Shown: positions 34,692 to 46,493, numbered from the stretch's first letter. The stretch is 64,000 nt of DNA from Byssothecium circinans (GCA_010015675.1 ML977018.1:328205-392204), one strand, 5' to 3'. Notes: generated from the sequence alone by a model not told the origin. Program-made: numbers and translations.

Positions 34692-35704
34692 ATGATATAC
34701 TGTATTTATGCATACCATACGTATAGCCAGCCAGCTAGCCCGCTAGCTATAGCTATAGCTCCCTCAAAACCAAACCGAACTAAACCGAACCAAAACAAAC
34801 CAGGCTAGATTACCTACCCTAGGTTAGGACTTCCCGGCTTTCCCATGAATAGAAAAAAGGGTCTAGGTCTAGGTCTAGGTCCTCTGGTTTGGTTTCACTT
34901 ACCCTTCCTTGCCCTTGCCCTCTCCTCTCCTCTCTTTCGTGCCTAGCCTAGATCTTGAGTATTGTAGATGTGGATGTAGATATGGATAGGAATATATATT
35001 ATATATTGTGTATTAAGAGTAAGTAGGTATAGTATGTGTGTGTATGTGTACGTATATATATGCTAGAAAGTTAGGAATTAAGAGTTAGGCCTATCTGTAA
35101 CTATCTATGTATATACGTATGTAGTGTGCGTTTATTATAATAAGATATAGCTTAACTATAGCTTACAGCCCACAAGCTCACAAGCTTACAGCTCACGCAC
35201 GGGTCGGATACTATGTACTATTATAAAGCGATACCTACTGCATGTTTCTATAGCTAGCCTGGCCTAGAAGCGGGCGGCGTTTGGTGTGCGTGCGTGCGTT
35301 CGTGCGTCTATACTGCGTATTAATTGCTTTGGCTATCTAGGATGCGTGCTATCTCTATCTGCATTCCACTCCACTGCACTCTACTCTACTCCACTCCACT
35401 CCACTCCACGCACGCGCATATGCACACGCACACTCCACGCACAAGCACAAGCCTCGTTCAGTATACAATACTCGCGCAAAATACTACATACCCCCAAGAT
35501 ACGATACGATACGATACACATCTCCTCATCTCCCTATCCCTATCGCTATCCCCCTTTTTCGTCCCTTCCCTTTCCCTTTCACTGAACTTCCCCTCTTCCC
35601 TCACGTCCAGGTCCAGGTGCAGAGACGTGGACCCTGACCCTGATCCTGACCCTCCGTCATCTCGAATACCATCTCGAATACCATGCCATGCCATGCCATG
35701 TACA

Positions 35705-35834
35705 AAGATCCCAAGATCCCAAGATCCCAAGATCCCAAGATCCCAAGATCCCAAGATCCCNNNNNNNNNNAAGATCCCAAGATCCCAAGATCCCAAGATC
35801 CCAAGATCCCAAGATCCCAAGATCCCGAGATCCC
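35705..35834. repeat. 8-bp AAGATCCC tandem array with assembly gap
   Basis: Seven exact AAGATCCC units fill 35705-35760, ten N follow at 35761-35770, then seven exact units fill 35771-35826 and one degenerate unit (GAGATCCC) ends the array. The Ns are evidently a collapsed or unresolved part of the same array, so the true length is unknown. ORFs that run through the Ns are artefacts of the repeat. Confidence 0.95.
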
Positions 35835-36299
35835 GAATTACCCTTCGCGCATATGTATGCATATACCATATACCATATACACCAACTCAAGCTGAAGTCA
35901 AACGTGCAGCTCAAGCTCAAGGACCCGGCACGCGCCGTAGCATGCATGCAATGCCCGTCTCCCAGCACACAGTGCACCCGTGCTGGCCAAACAGAAAACA
36001 GAAAACCATCACCACCGATGCTCCGTGATCGAACTTTGAAGCTAAATGCGCCAAACATATTCCTCCACAAACCAGAACCAGAACCGGAACACCATACCAA
36101 TCCCAATCCCAACACCAACACCAACATCAAACACCAAGAGACCTACACCTCAAGCGCCGAACCGAAAATGCCATCAAGTCGTATGTACCCGTACCCGTAT
36201 CCGCACCTCCGCGATGAAGAAAAATATACAAAGAGCCAAGGGGGATACGGGGTATCTACTTCGCAAGCTGTGAGCGAAAAAAGAAAGAAAAAAAATTCT

Positions 36300-38377
36300 T
36301 CACGAAGAAGACACCGTCTTGCCGCCACAATCCGGTATCTTGACGCCATTTTTCAGGTTGCGATTCACGTCCATAAGGCCCCATTTGTCTTCCCACTCTT
36401 TGCCCTTTTCGTTGTACCTGATCTTCCAGGGTTCGTCGAAGGCGGAGAACCTGCTCAATTATTAGTATTGCATCGTGGACGAGCTCGGTCTCCCTCTCTT
36501 CCTCTGCGTGTTGAAGGAGAGGGGGAGTTGGGGATGGCTTACCAGAAGTACTCCGTCTTCGCCTCTAATCTCGGACACACCCAATCCTTCATGAACAGGT
36601 TCATGTCATCGACACTCGCAACCGAGCCTTGCATGCCAGACGTGCAGTCTGTGTTGCCGCAATGCTTTCCCCCGCCAGAAGGCCATCCGACTTCGGAAAT
36701 GACTTGGGAGATACTCGTGTTGCTCGCGGTGAGCTGGACGTCGTGCGTGGTCCAGAAAGTCATGGTCCAATTGGCAGCCTTGCTGGCCTCGACGCCCGCG
36801 AAGAAGGGATGCACATTCGACATGACGACGTTGACCTGTTTCGCCATTTCGGCCGTCCAGTTATCGCCAAGATCCGAGGTCGCAATGGGTAATTCGTGAC
36901 CGTGCTTGGTGAGGTTCCCTTTGATGTCGGTGATGTATTTGATCAGGGCCGTCTCGTTGAGATCTTTGCGGTAGAGGACTTCGTTTCCGACGATGACGCC
37001 TTTGAAGCGGTCGAGGCTGTTTTTCCTTTTGATTTCCTCGTCGATGATTTCCCACATTTGGGACACTTGGCGGTCGTTGGTCGTCTGGTTGTTACCCAGC
37101 CATACGCCTAACCAGACCTTCATATCCTTTAGTTCCAGTTTCTCCATGGCGTGCAGGACCATCTGGGTCTGGTTGCAGTCGGTTCCGTATAAGCGCACGG
37201 CGCTGGTGAGCAGAGACATGACGGCCATGTCGCGGGTGATGTTGTTCTGGGATGCAGGCACGTGCATGCATTCGGGATACTGGGTGTTTAGCGGAGTGTA
37301 GTCCATGCCTGGAAATACCTTGTGGAGGTCCTTGTTGTCCATCAGCTTGGCGATCTCGGCAGACTTGACGGTGAGATCATCTTTGTTGTCGTCTGCCACG
37401 GCACCGGCGCCGGTCTTGCTGCCGCTACTATTTCCACCTCCGCTCTTCTTGTTCAGCACAGAGCCTAGAACTCCTCCAACGATGGCGCCAACAATGACGA
37501 TGGCAATTATCGAGGACACGATCCACATGAGTCGCTTCTTGCCGTGGTCCTGGCGGTCGAGCCATTCCGACTTTTCTTGATTGCTGCCCTCGCCGGTGGG
37601 AACGGCATTGTATGATCCGCTTCCGTCTCGTGACCCGCTGGCTGCCAGTACTCCTGCTCCCGCCCCTGCTGCGCCGGCTGCTGCTGCTGTTGCGGCCGAG
37701 TTTGGTGGTCCATCACGGCTTCCCGACCCGAATGGCGCAAACGAACGACGCTTTTGCGGGTTCGGCACGGGAGTGATGCCCCAATCGTCATCGTCGGCAA
37801 GATCGTTGGGGTTGATCTGGCCCATTTGCGGGGCGAGGTTTAGGTTCGACGACGAGTAGCGGTTGTACGGGCTGTCAGCGTAGGGGTACGGGTTCCCGGA
37901 GGTGAGCGGCATGCTCTGCTGCGAGCTGTTGCTCGAATACATGGTTGCGCTTGGGGCAAGTGAGGCGGCTGAGTGTGTCGGTCGTGGCTGCGTCGGCGAG
38001 TCGTAGGCGTATGAATCCGAAAAAGGTGTTCTTTCCTGGGGGATGCCTAATGGCGCATTATTGCTGTGCATTTCTCGCAGCGCCTGCACGCCGCTCTCCC
38101 GCTCGTGTGAGCCGGCGACGCCCATTGCGATGCCATTTATGCCTCCGCCAGCCGCGCCTGTCCCTAGGTTGTCGGCGCCTGGAGTGACGCCCGGCGGCGA
38201 GTAGTCGGAGTAGTTGTTCGGGTTCTGGTTGTAGTGCATGCCCACGGCATTACGGTGCGGTGGTGGTTGCGGGGGCATCTGTGAGCCGAAGGAGCCGTCT
38301 ATGGGCGAGACGTCGCCATTGTTCTCATACGGTTGCGAGGGCGGGTGCGACTGCGACAGGTGGTTTGGGTATGCCAT
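36300..38377 (-). CDS. btgC: BtgC-type GH17 glucan endo-1,3-beta-glucosidase, membrane-anchored
   Basis: Two exons (36543-38377 and 36300-36450) encode 661 residues. The intron has donor GTAAGC and acceptor GAGCAG, and the join gives [15 protein letters not shown] and ends [14 protein letters not shown] chose ATG 38377 (MAYPNHLSQ); the frame is open for 151 codons upstream, but that part looks like 5' UTR. The enzyme hydrolyses internal beta-1,3-glucan bonds during cell-wall remodelling. Residues 1-280 are a low-complexity cytosolic region rich in P, S, N, G and A. Residues 284-308 are the signal-anchor membrane span, preceded by GKKR, giving type II topology. [12 protein letters not shown] linker follows, then the catalytic domain from about 335. 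The acid/base is Glu466 in [10 protein letters not shown] and the nucleophile is Glu562 in [10 protein letters not shown]. Several NxT/S sites lie in the extracellular part. Confidence 0.92.
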
Positions 38378-39243
38378 TGCTGTGTGCGGAGGCAGCAGAG
38401 CACTGGGTTGGTGGCTGGGTGGTAGCAGTGGGCAGGCCGCCCGGGTGTTGAGTGTTGATCTGTCGATCTCGAGGCTGTGCGAAGACGACGACAGCGAGCG
38501 ACAACGGTTGATGAATTGTCCCAAGGCGACAACGTGACAGCTCTCGACGTCTTTCCGTGGTGGAGAGTGGAGGGAGGTGTAAGCGTGGAATGGTGTAAGC
38601 CTTGGTAGCCGGTTGTGGTGCGACAGATCAAATGCGTCGATGTCCTGCCGTGCGTGTCCGGGCAACGCGCCACATGGATGGAAGGGGAAGGCGCCGCGGG
38701 GGTGTTCCAAGGAACCGTTTGACACTGAATGGAGCCTCACTGCGTCACTGGAAACAATTGAAAACCTTTCACCACTCGGTACAATATCGCGATTGTTTCT
38801 TTCAAGATTACCTTTGCAGCGCTTGCCCACTCATCCCTTCATTCATTCGCAATCTGTCTATTCTTCCCCCGCCTTCGCTCTCGCGCGGCTGACCGAACTT
38901 TCAGCCTCCAATACACCACCAACTACCGCTTACATGCATCGCAAAACAGGCTCGAGAACGCGATCGGCGCCATCCGATCAGGCCGAGTCAATACAAAAGG
39001 ATGCGCTCCCCAACAGTTGCTCCGCTTATGATTAAAGACAACGTCGTGGAGCCGTGCCCTTCGCGGCGATCAAACTCATCTCCATTGTCCTTGACATTGT
39101 TCCCTCGCCAGTCCATCTCATCGCATCTCATCTCCATCCTCTTCAATCTGCATTACTCATGTGAAGACGAAGAGGCGTGAGCCATTTTATTTAATACTCC
39201 GCCATCCTTTCGTATCGTCTCAGCCCCGAGTTCGCCTCCCACC
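38378..39243. other. btgC upstream region
   Basis: This is promoter and 5' UTR sequence for the minus-strand btgC gene. A C/T-rich stretch occurs at 38822-38880. I see no separate gene. Confidence 0.4.
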
Positions 39244-39447
39244 ATGATCTGCCGCATCTGTCGCATCCACTCCCGGAATATACTCCGCCCCCAGACAGCC
39301 GTCAGACGATATGCAGTCCTTGTGTATCCGTACAACCCTCGCCATGCGTCCGTTGTTGTGGAACCCCTTTCCACGGAACAGAGCACAAGGAATACATTTC
39401 CGGTGTTGTTTCTCAAAACCGTTGCGGTACTGCGCATGCATGCGTAA
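39244..39447 (+). CDS. Small ORF with mitochondrial-presequence-like start
   Basis: ATG 39244 lies in a good context (CCCACCATGATC). The ORF encodes 67 residues, starting MICRICRIHSRNILRPQTAV and then RRYAVLVYPYNP. An N-terminus rich in Arg, Cys and Ile, free of acidic residues, and followed by RRYA resembles mitochondrial targeting peptides of fungal mitochondrial ribosomal and assembly proteins. The remainder (ASVVVEPLSTEQSTRN) has no recognisable domain. It could be a short real protein or the surviving first exon of a mitochondrial gene whose rest has been lost. I found no convincing downstream exon. Confidence 0.3.
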   Translation: MICRICRIHSRNILRPQTAVRRYAVLVYPYNPRHASVVVEPLSTEQSTRNTFPVLFLKTVAVLRMHA

Positions 39448-40535
39448 AGGAGTACCGCCGTGATCAGCGTACGCTAGCCTGAACCAAGCATACATGCTGC
39501 AGAAGCTTTTTATTGAGTCGGTATTGATTATTACGTCGTCCTTCTCGCCTCAGACATTGTTGCAGCATTGGAGTTTCGGTGGCGAGTGATTTCTTTCGCC
39601 TCCAACTGCCCAACCACAAAAGAACCAACTCCATTTCTAAGAGTACTCGCGCGCCCGTGGAATTACAAAAGTGACACAGGTATGTGCGTCGCCGAATACA
39701 TGGCTGATCCTGGACTGATGCCAAACATGTATCCATGTGTCCGAAGTGATGCGCAGGGTTTGGAGGTTGGACGTGATTCGCTGCCCCAGGCGCTCGTCTA
39801 TGCAGACGCTGGGGTGTCCTGTCCAGTCTACATTGCTCACGTGATGTTTACATTCACACTTTTGACCATCAAGCACTTCACACACATGATGAGCTCGCTA
39901 TAAGACAAGAGTGAGGACTCGCTCTTCATACACACCAGTTCCACGTAGTGGGTTTGGGATTACTCATACTTCAGGGTCCCAACCGTCCCTCAATTCCAGA
40001 CCAGGTTCAACGTCTACAGCTTTCGCTCGTTGGATAGCTAACAAAACGATTTAATAATGCCTCAACAGACGGTATATCGCCTCCAACCACCACCATTTCT
40101 TTGCCAATCGTTCCATTCCCTATGACTTTCCAGAACATGCGCTGCCATAAGCACACCTTCACGTACCAAGGAAGTGTTCTTGTCATTAAACCCTGTGCAG
40201 GAAATGTATAAAAACTTCCCCGAATCTGTGAGCAGAGATAGATGGGACGAGAGGGTCATTGGGTAGCGTTTGTGAATCTTGAAGTTGCGGTAGAGACGCG
40301 TTCTATTTGGAATGTGATGGTAAAATCTAGAAGATGAAGGTTGAAGTGGTCCCGGTGAAGGGTGTGCGTAGAGGGCATAAATTGTAGTGCTAACACCGTA
40401 CTTCACTCTTTACCGCACAGCCTCCCAGACCCCAACCCCGAGGCTGTATTGGGAGTTTTCACAAACCCCCCTTGCTGAACGATAATGACGCCGAACCCGA
40501 AAACTACTGGTATCGATTGACTTCCGCCGTCTACC
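39448..40535. other. Intergenic stretch, nothing supportable
   Basis: Open frames exist on both strands at 39568-39903 and 40062-40406, but they lack ATG starts, splice structure or recognisable sequence. Confidence 0.4.
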
Positions 40536-41639
40536 ATGAACACACTGCAAAGCGGCGAGCTCGCATTCTCATCGCCGGGAGCCAGCAACGGTAAGAGCTC
40601 TAGTACTCAGCACGTGAATGGAAATGATCCAGCGGCGTTGCCAGAGAAGACTTCAGTGGAGAACGTTCCGAACGAGCTTCTTCTCGACGTTTTCGAACAA
40701 CCGGCTTTCGATACGAGAAAGACGCTCTGCTATGTGTCTAAGAGATTCTGCCTGCTAGCGCAGCCCACATTATTCTCGAGCCCTCAGCTTAACCACCCGT
40801 CCTTGACGGAAAATCCTGCGGCAACTCAAGGCAACGCAGTTGAGCTCCTCCTACGCGCCTTGGTCGACGTCTCAAGCCTCGCTAGGAAAATGAAGAGTAT
40901 TCGTATTGTGGCAAGCCGTGATTTCATCACAATGAACCCTTCAGAGATCGCCTCTGTGAACCCTAGACAAATCTGGAGTGGCATAGGATGCAGGAAAAAG
41001 CCCGCAAAAGTGGCTATTATTCCTCTTGTTCGCCGCGCGGGTGTGCTCATTGATCGTCTATCAAATCTCCAGGAGCTTTCTCTATCCGTACCCCCCAGAA
41101 TATCTAGAATCCGTTTTGAGGACTTGATCAATGTTGGCGACCATCCATTCACCAAGATCCCAGGACTTGACACCCTTAAATGCCTAGGTTTGGATAGCAT
41201 GCGCGTTGAGTGGTAGTGGTTCTAGGTACCAAGTCCTCACACAGTCAAATCAAAAGCGACGCGAACTTACCATAGTATCTATGGAATGATCGCTATACAT
41301 GCATGCAATGATCCGATCGAGAGTACCCCGTCCCAACTGAAGACTTGTGAGTCCTCCCCATCTCCCGAGGTGATTGAGATCTGGCACCCGACAGCCATGA
41401 TGATTGTGCAGTGGCTGGAACAACTTCATGCTGTTGCGGCTTGGCTTGCGAAACTCATGGCCATCATGCTTTAGTGCTACAGGCGTGGACGCCGCGGCGA
41501 TATGAGCATTTACAACGAATTGATGGAGTCTGTGGAGAGTGATGGATGGCCTGTGAGGGGATCTTTTGGCTTGGGAGTGACGGTAATGCCTGTGTTTAAT
41601 GAGAAGCCTGCTGATCCACGTCTTGTTGGGGATCTGTAG
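40536..41639 (+). pseudogene. F-box/LRR gene, internally deleted and interrupted by TAG codons
   Basis: ATG 40536 opens 226 codons with an F-box at residues 41-80 (VENVPNELLLDVFEQPAF). A region parallel to the neighbouring F-box gene follows (LVRRAGVLIDRLSNLQELSL here, IVRAGLLIDRLPCLRELRLD there). The frame hits TAG at 41214 and 41223, then stays open in the same frame to TAG 41472 and again to TAG 41637. The later part aligns with the C-terminus of the neighbour: IEIWHPTAMMIVQWLEQ against VLIWNLNPKIIHWLRQ, then MESVESDGW with GLGVTVMP against EESILKDGSC with AGVRVTVEG. Roughly the middle 180 residues of the LRR region are missing. It was therefore a paralogue of the 42.4-43.9 kb gene that suffered a deletion. 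An intact product would recruit substrates to an SCF ubiquitin ligase. Confidence 0.7.
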
Positions 41640-42443
41640 GGTGGGCGGATGTTGGGATAGATGGAGGGCATCGCTGACAACATGCTCATCTGAGTTGCAT
41701 GGTGAACATGGGCGGCGAATTGGTGAGTGATGGGTTATTGAATAGGATCGCATTGGCCGACTGTCAATGAACCTTGGAAGATACGAAAGTATCGTGGAAC
41801 AGCTACTCATAAGTACTGGCCCCACAGATTCAGTATGTTAGACTGGAATTCCAATATGGCTTGGAGTTGCAGCTTCGTTTCTGGAAATATCAGAACGTTT
41901 GTGCGATGGTCTCGTATCTGTGACATGAAAACGATGTCATGTGTCACGATGCAGAGCAAGCACAAACAATCAGGGATACCATGGTATTTGAGTAAACAAG
42001 TAGCGAGGTAGAAACACGCCTATTTGACCTATGAGCCTGGTGCTTGATGCCAGGTGAGCAAGTAAGCTCTTTCGACCATTGGTTCTCTGAATTATATGTG
42101 CCCCTCCCTCATATACGTTCAGCGGCTAAGATGCTTTAGAACATAACTCCACACAATTACTATGAACGGCGCGCCGAGGGCGCCATGACTTGACCTGGAT
42201 CCTTTGAGAGGAGCACTTGTCGTTGTGTCGTCTCTAACGCATGACAGTTGGTAATCCTTGAGCTCTGAAGACGACCCGAGATCCCACAGCTCTTTTTTCC
42301 AGATCATCGTCCCATGAGAGTCCGCCTGAGGTATTGGATCGGAGGACTGGCACCGAAGCTCCGCGATACGGTCCGTGCACCGTGTCTTAGAGTATATCGA
42401 TTGCAGTGGGCGCTCCCAGCCTTGCATTCCCCCAACCGTCATC
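41640..42443. other. Spacer between the two F-box genes
   Basis: About 800 bp without a supportable gene. It includes the promoter of the intact F-box gene. A minus-strand frame at 41250-41825 is a shadow of the broken F-box gene. Confidence 0.45.
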
Positions 42444-43911
42444 ATGTCTTCGCTGTCAACCCTTAGAGATCCTGCTCCCGATATACTCTACACACTCAGA
42501 AATAACCCGCCATCATCTCCAACCCTCGCGACGCTTCCGAACGAGATTCTCTTGGAGATATTTGAGCAGCTGGACACCGCAGACCTGCTCGCTTTGTCAC
42601 TCGTGACGCGTACCATCCAAGAGGTTGCAGAAGTGTGCCTTTATCGCAAGGTCAAGCTTTCGGAAGTTACGTATAGATACTTTGGGGAGAGCATCGAGCT
42701 TTTCCTGCGTTCCATCGTCACAAGGCCGCCGCTTGCTGACCGAATCAAATCAATCGATATCCAAGCTTGCAATAAGCGTAGCTGGATCCGTCCCGCATAC
42801 CTAGCACCTTCCTTCCCTGGTCAAATTACGATCTTCTCGACGAGTGACTGGGGGCGCATCCACGGCATTGTTCGAGCTGGTCTCCTAATTGACCGTTTGC
42901 CATGTCTGAGGGAGCTTCGCCTTGACCTATACGGAAGTTACTTTTCACGGCACGAACGCCTCCCGCCGGAGGTTTCTGCACTCGACATGTTGTTCGGAGA
43001 TTTCATCAATCCGCAAAAGCATGGCCTGCACCTTATACGCGGCCTTGCTGGCCTCCAACGTCTGACGCTCGAGGGTAAGTAACAATCTTGAACTGCCTTA
43101 ATCTATATGGCCCGTACTAATGATACGTTCGCTTTTAGGAATGCTCGTGGAGTTGCAATGGTTTCGGCTTCCCTCACTCGAATATGTTACAATTGGCCAA
43201 TCAGCAATCCTAGGACCCGACACCTTTGCGGGCGAAACCTTCCAGTTGCAGAACTTGACCTTTGGGATCCGTAATTTTTACATCAACTCATCAAGAGGAA
43301 CTCTGTCCCCCCTAGTTCCATTCTTGGCACACTTCACATCCTTACGAGAGCTTTCCTTCCATTTCAAACCCGTAGCATCGTGCATGGAATTGCTTCGGAT
43401 CATAAATGAGAATAGGGAGGATTTTGATTTGTTCCTCTCGAGGCTGCAGACTGTCAAGGACACGCTCGAGGTGCTTCGACTGAGCCAAGAGGACAAACGC
43501 GTTTGCTTCTCAGCGTCCTCAATCTCACCGTGGGCAATGTACACGACTCCAATTCGGGCGCTAATCCAATTCGCCCGTCTTCGTGTCCTTGAGATCCCGC
43601 AAGCAGCTCTTCTTGGAACTAACTATACCGGTCAATACATCAGCCCAATACATCTCTTGCCGGCCTCTCTCGAAACAGTCCTGATATGGAACCTGAATCC
43701 TAAGATCATCCATTGGCTTCGTCAAATCAGTACGGATGTTGCATGGTTTCCCAAACTCTCAGAGATAACACTTCTTTCCTCGCTGAACCCAAAGGATGCC
43801 CAGACCTTGGAAGAGAGTATCTTGAAAGATGGCTCCTGCAAAGGCCTGTCAAGGGCAGGCGTGAGGGTCACGGTGGAAGGGAGACAAGAGTGGGGACCAG
43901 AAGAAATATGA
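42444..43911 (+). CDS. F-box/LRR-type protein
   Basis: Two exons (42444-43074 and 43139-43911) encode 467 residues. The 64-nt intron has donor GTAAGT, a GTACTAATG branch site and acceptor TTTTAG. Its removal joins LQRLTLEG to MLVELQWFRLP. The F-box lies at residues 29-70 (LATLPNEILLEIFEQLDTAD), where it would bind Skp1. The rest has irregular leucine-rich strands (LPCLRELRLDLYG, LRELSFHFKP, LRVLEIPQAAL, LETVLIWNL) that would select substrates for an SCF ubiquitin ligase. The substrate cannot be inferred. Such genes are numerous and fast-evolving in filamentous fungi. The broken paralogue lies directly upstream in the same orientation, so this is a local tandem duplication. The start at 42444 is preferred over in-frame non-ATG codons upstream. 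Confidence 0.8.
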
Positions 43912-44648
43912 GATACGCGGTTATGAGGATATGGGGAGAGCCAACCGTGAGAAATCGTGGCCACAAACCCGGAAAAGACTTCAGTGTGCTCTGGTCCTCG
44001 CATGGGTGTTCGGCGGACTTTTTGCATGGTGGACTTGGTCCGGGCGGCTATGGTTCAAGTCGTCGGTCAATGGATATGTGCAGTGAAGGATCATGGTTCA
44101 CCTACGATTTCGTCTGTATCCAAAGTTTCATGAACTACATCTAAATGACTTGTCATTCCAACAAGCCATAACAAGCCTTTCCTGTGATCTCTATGCCTCT
44201 TGTCGTGATGCTTCAGGTTTGCTTTTATTAACAATCTATAAGGTTCTCCAAACAAACGTTTGCATGCCGCTCTACCTCCCTTAGAGGAATCCGGCGTTCT
44301 CAGAACTATCCATTAACAGCTATTTCTCAATTCAAACCCATCTATAGCTTATTTATTGCTTGTTTATAAGAGGTACACGTGGAGGAATTATGCTTAAGGG
44401 AGGAACAACTCATTAACTATGTGTTTGAGAAGGCACGATCCCCGTAAGGTCTGGCCGGATCCACCCTACCATTGCGGCTTGAGTTTTGGGGCTAGCCTTC
44501 ATTGGTTAGTGGATTGCTTCTAGCGTCGTTAGCGCCCCACAATCCACAATCAAACACCAAACTTGGAACGATCGCAAACCTTGACCTGCACTCATAAATG
44601 CCTGCCTGAACTCCATTGAAAGAGTTTCTTCACTAACATACCAAGCAG
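43912..44648. other. Intergenic stretch before the kinase gene
   Basis: This holds the F-box 3' region and kinase promoter. No gene is supportable. A CAAT-like CACAATCAAACACC sequence lies near 44540-44560. Confidence 0.4.
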
Positions 44649-46220
44649 ATGCAGAAACACAAAATGCGTACTCCCGGTCAAGCCCAGGCCTATATCGAAG
44701 AGCACGCCTTCCGAACGACCAACTTTCCGCACTCGAGCCCAGAATACCCCAACGAAGAATGGATCCAAAGCATTAGCACCGCGAAAGACGTTTCCCAGTA
44801 CTTGGACCTTGACGAATACTCTGCCCGACAAGAACGCGACAGTCTGGTGACTTGGATCCTACAGGGCGCCAAAAAGCTCTCTCTCATCGCCGCGTACACC
44901 GGAAACCCTCCACCCGTCCCTCTTCTAGAACAGTTCTTCAAGGCAGGCCTCACGGACGCCGATCTTCCGTTGTCAAAGAATCTAGGTCTGCGAGACGTTG
45001 ACGACTTTCTAGGCGCCCAGAGCTTGTTCTGCTCCCAGCCCCTTCTGCTCAAAGAAGGTAGTCACGGCTCGGTGATCGACCCAGAGACGCCCATTCCAAT
45101 TACCGTGCTCGACAAACATGGCTTCGATGGAGGCACACTGCCCGGCGCGGTCGTCGCGGTGGAAATTGACCAGCAAGACTTCTCGTTTCCAAGCGTGCCA
45201 CCTCGTCCAGGAAAGCACCGTTTCGCCATGAAGATCATCGAATCGAAAGGAAGGCGAGGACCAGACGAAGCGAAAAGGGAAGAAGCTTTTGTCGTCGCGA
45301 TGAGGGAGAACAACGTTTCGCATGCGCATTTGACGCCGTGCTACACGAGCTTCCAGCACGGTGAGAGCTGGTACTTTATCCAGCCGCTGGCTGACGGGAA
45401 CCTGGAGCACTTCATGAAGAAGAATTTCTTTGGGAGAGCGACGCCGGGTCGGCGATTGGATCTTCAGTGGCTGTGTGGACAGATGCGGGGATTGGCAGAT
45501 GCGGTGCGGCGGCTTCATAACCCGTCGACTACGACGATCGGGTGGCATCATGATATTAAGCCGGAGAATATCCTCGTCTTTGGCAGCGCAGGAGGGGGTG
45601 GAGGACCGCGCTTTTGCTTCACGGATTGGGGAACTGCGAAGATTGTCGAGTGCAAGGAGGGAAGCGAGGTGTGTGGAAGCGCGAAACATGGGTTTCTAAC
45701 ATATCTTCCGCCGGAGTGCGCTGCAAATGTACGAACAGGTACCGAGCCGGATATATGGTCTCTCGGGTGCACGTTTCTCGAGCTCTTGGTGTGGCATGCA
45801 CAAGGGTACTACGTGTTGGGAGAGAAGAGGGGGTTGAACCAGAAAGAGAAGGACATTCTGCAGCTTTTGTACGAGGGGAAGAATCCGAACGTTGTGATTG
45901 AGTCTGAAGAGGTGGCTCTGCCTGAGGATCTGCATAAGCTCAGCATGAGCTTTCGGTCTCGGCGAATGCTTGAGAATAACAGCTTGGACGATAAAGATTG
46001 GTTCTACGACGATAAGAAGCACACTCTTTTGAAGTGCGTCACGGACAAGCTCTGTGAGTTGAGCATGTTGGAAGGCATGGAAGAGGGATGGCAATTGCTG
46101 CTGGAGATCGTTGCGGAGATGCTGAGGCGGGAGCCGGAGAGACGCAGCAAGGCTTATCAGGTGTCGGAACTGTTGGATCTTGCGGAGGTGGGATGTAGTG
46201 TTGACTGGGATTTGGATTGA
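44649..46220 (+). CDS. Divergent fungal protein kinase
   Basis: An intronless ORF of 523 residues starts at ATG 44649. A helical N-terminal region (1-130) precedes a kinase domain at about 135-460. Visible motifs: a Gly-containing loop KEGSHGSVID at 136-144, the ATP-anchoring Lys195 in RFAMKII, the catalytic loop GWHHDIKPEN at 298-307 with Asp302 (HHD replaces the usual HRD), the metal-binding TDWGTA at 325-330 with Asp326 (DWG replaces DFG), TYLPPECA in the activation segment and DIWSLGCTFLELL at 368-380. All residues needed for phosphotransfer are present, so activity is plausible. The HHD/DWG variants place it among the expanded orphan kinases of filamentous ascomycetes. The array of small membrane proteins starts downstream; any link is inference. 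Confidence 0.85.
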   Translation: MQKHKMRTPGQAQAYIEEHAFRTTNFPHSSPEYPNEEWIQSISTAKDVSQYLDLDEYSARQERDSLVTWILQGAKKLSLIAAYTGNPPPVPLLEQFFKAGLTDADLPLSKNLGLRDVDDFLGAQSLFCSQPLLLKEGSHGSVIDPETPIPITVLDKHGFDGGTLPGAVVAVEIDQQDFSFPSVPPRPGKHRFAMKIIESKGRRGPDEAKREEAFVVAMRENNVSHAHLTPCYTSFQHGESWYFIQPLADGNLEHFMKKNFFGRATPGRRLDLQWLCGQMRGLADAVRRLHNPSTTTIGWHHDIKPENILVFGSAGGGGGPRFCFTDWGTAKIVECKEGSEVCGSAKHGFLTYLPPECAANVRTGTEPDIWSLGCTFLELLVWHAQGYYVLGEKRGLNQKEKDILQLLYEGKNPNVVIESEEVALPEDLHKLSMSFRSRRMLENNSLDDKDWFYDDKKHTLLKCVTDKLCELSMLEGMEEGWQLLLEIVAEMLRREPERRSKAYQVSELLDLAEVGCSVDWDLD

Positions 46221-46493
46221 TGAACTCTCGTAAGCGGTGGAAATGTACAGTAGTGCGTTAAAATTCTAGACGAGCTTCCCACTGTTCAGGTGTCGCAAGA
46301 TGTTGCAACCATTTCGTAGTACCATGTCTAGTGAGGATGCGGTGTGAAAAGGGCATATTCACACCATTATTGTCTTAATTAAAGGGCCGCCTAATGGGCA
46401 TTTTAATGAAGAGACTGTGTTTTCCTCAACACGGTAGCTCTAGGCCTTCAGCCTCTTTCATATTGTCAGTCTGCGCTTCGCTTTGTCCACTGC

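Larger units (their letters stand above)
34173..36299. other. Convergent intergenic region rich in simple repeats
   Basis: Between the 3' ends of the TmpA-like and BtgC genes lie many microsatellites: TATACATA tracts at 34275-34312, GGATACA repeats at 34651-34691, CTAGGT repeats at 34862-34880, TA-rich sequence at 34990-35120, CGTG repeats at 35286-35305, CACTC repeats at 35376-35410 and the gapped AAGATCCC array. No gene or RNA is supportable. Confidence 0.6.

Noticed and set aside
35286..36899. ORFs running through the N gap, up to 403 codons.
   Set aside because: They arise from the 8-bp repeat and undefined bases and overlap the real btgC exons on the other strand.
38378..38830. N-terminal extension of BtgC by 151 residues.
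   Set aside because: The extension is open by chance, has no family similarity, and would place unrelated sequence before the conserved low-complexity cytosolic start at MAYPN.
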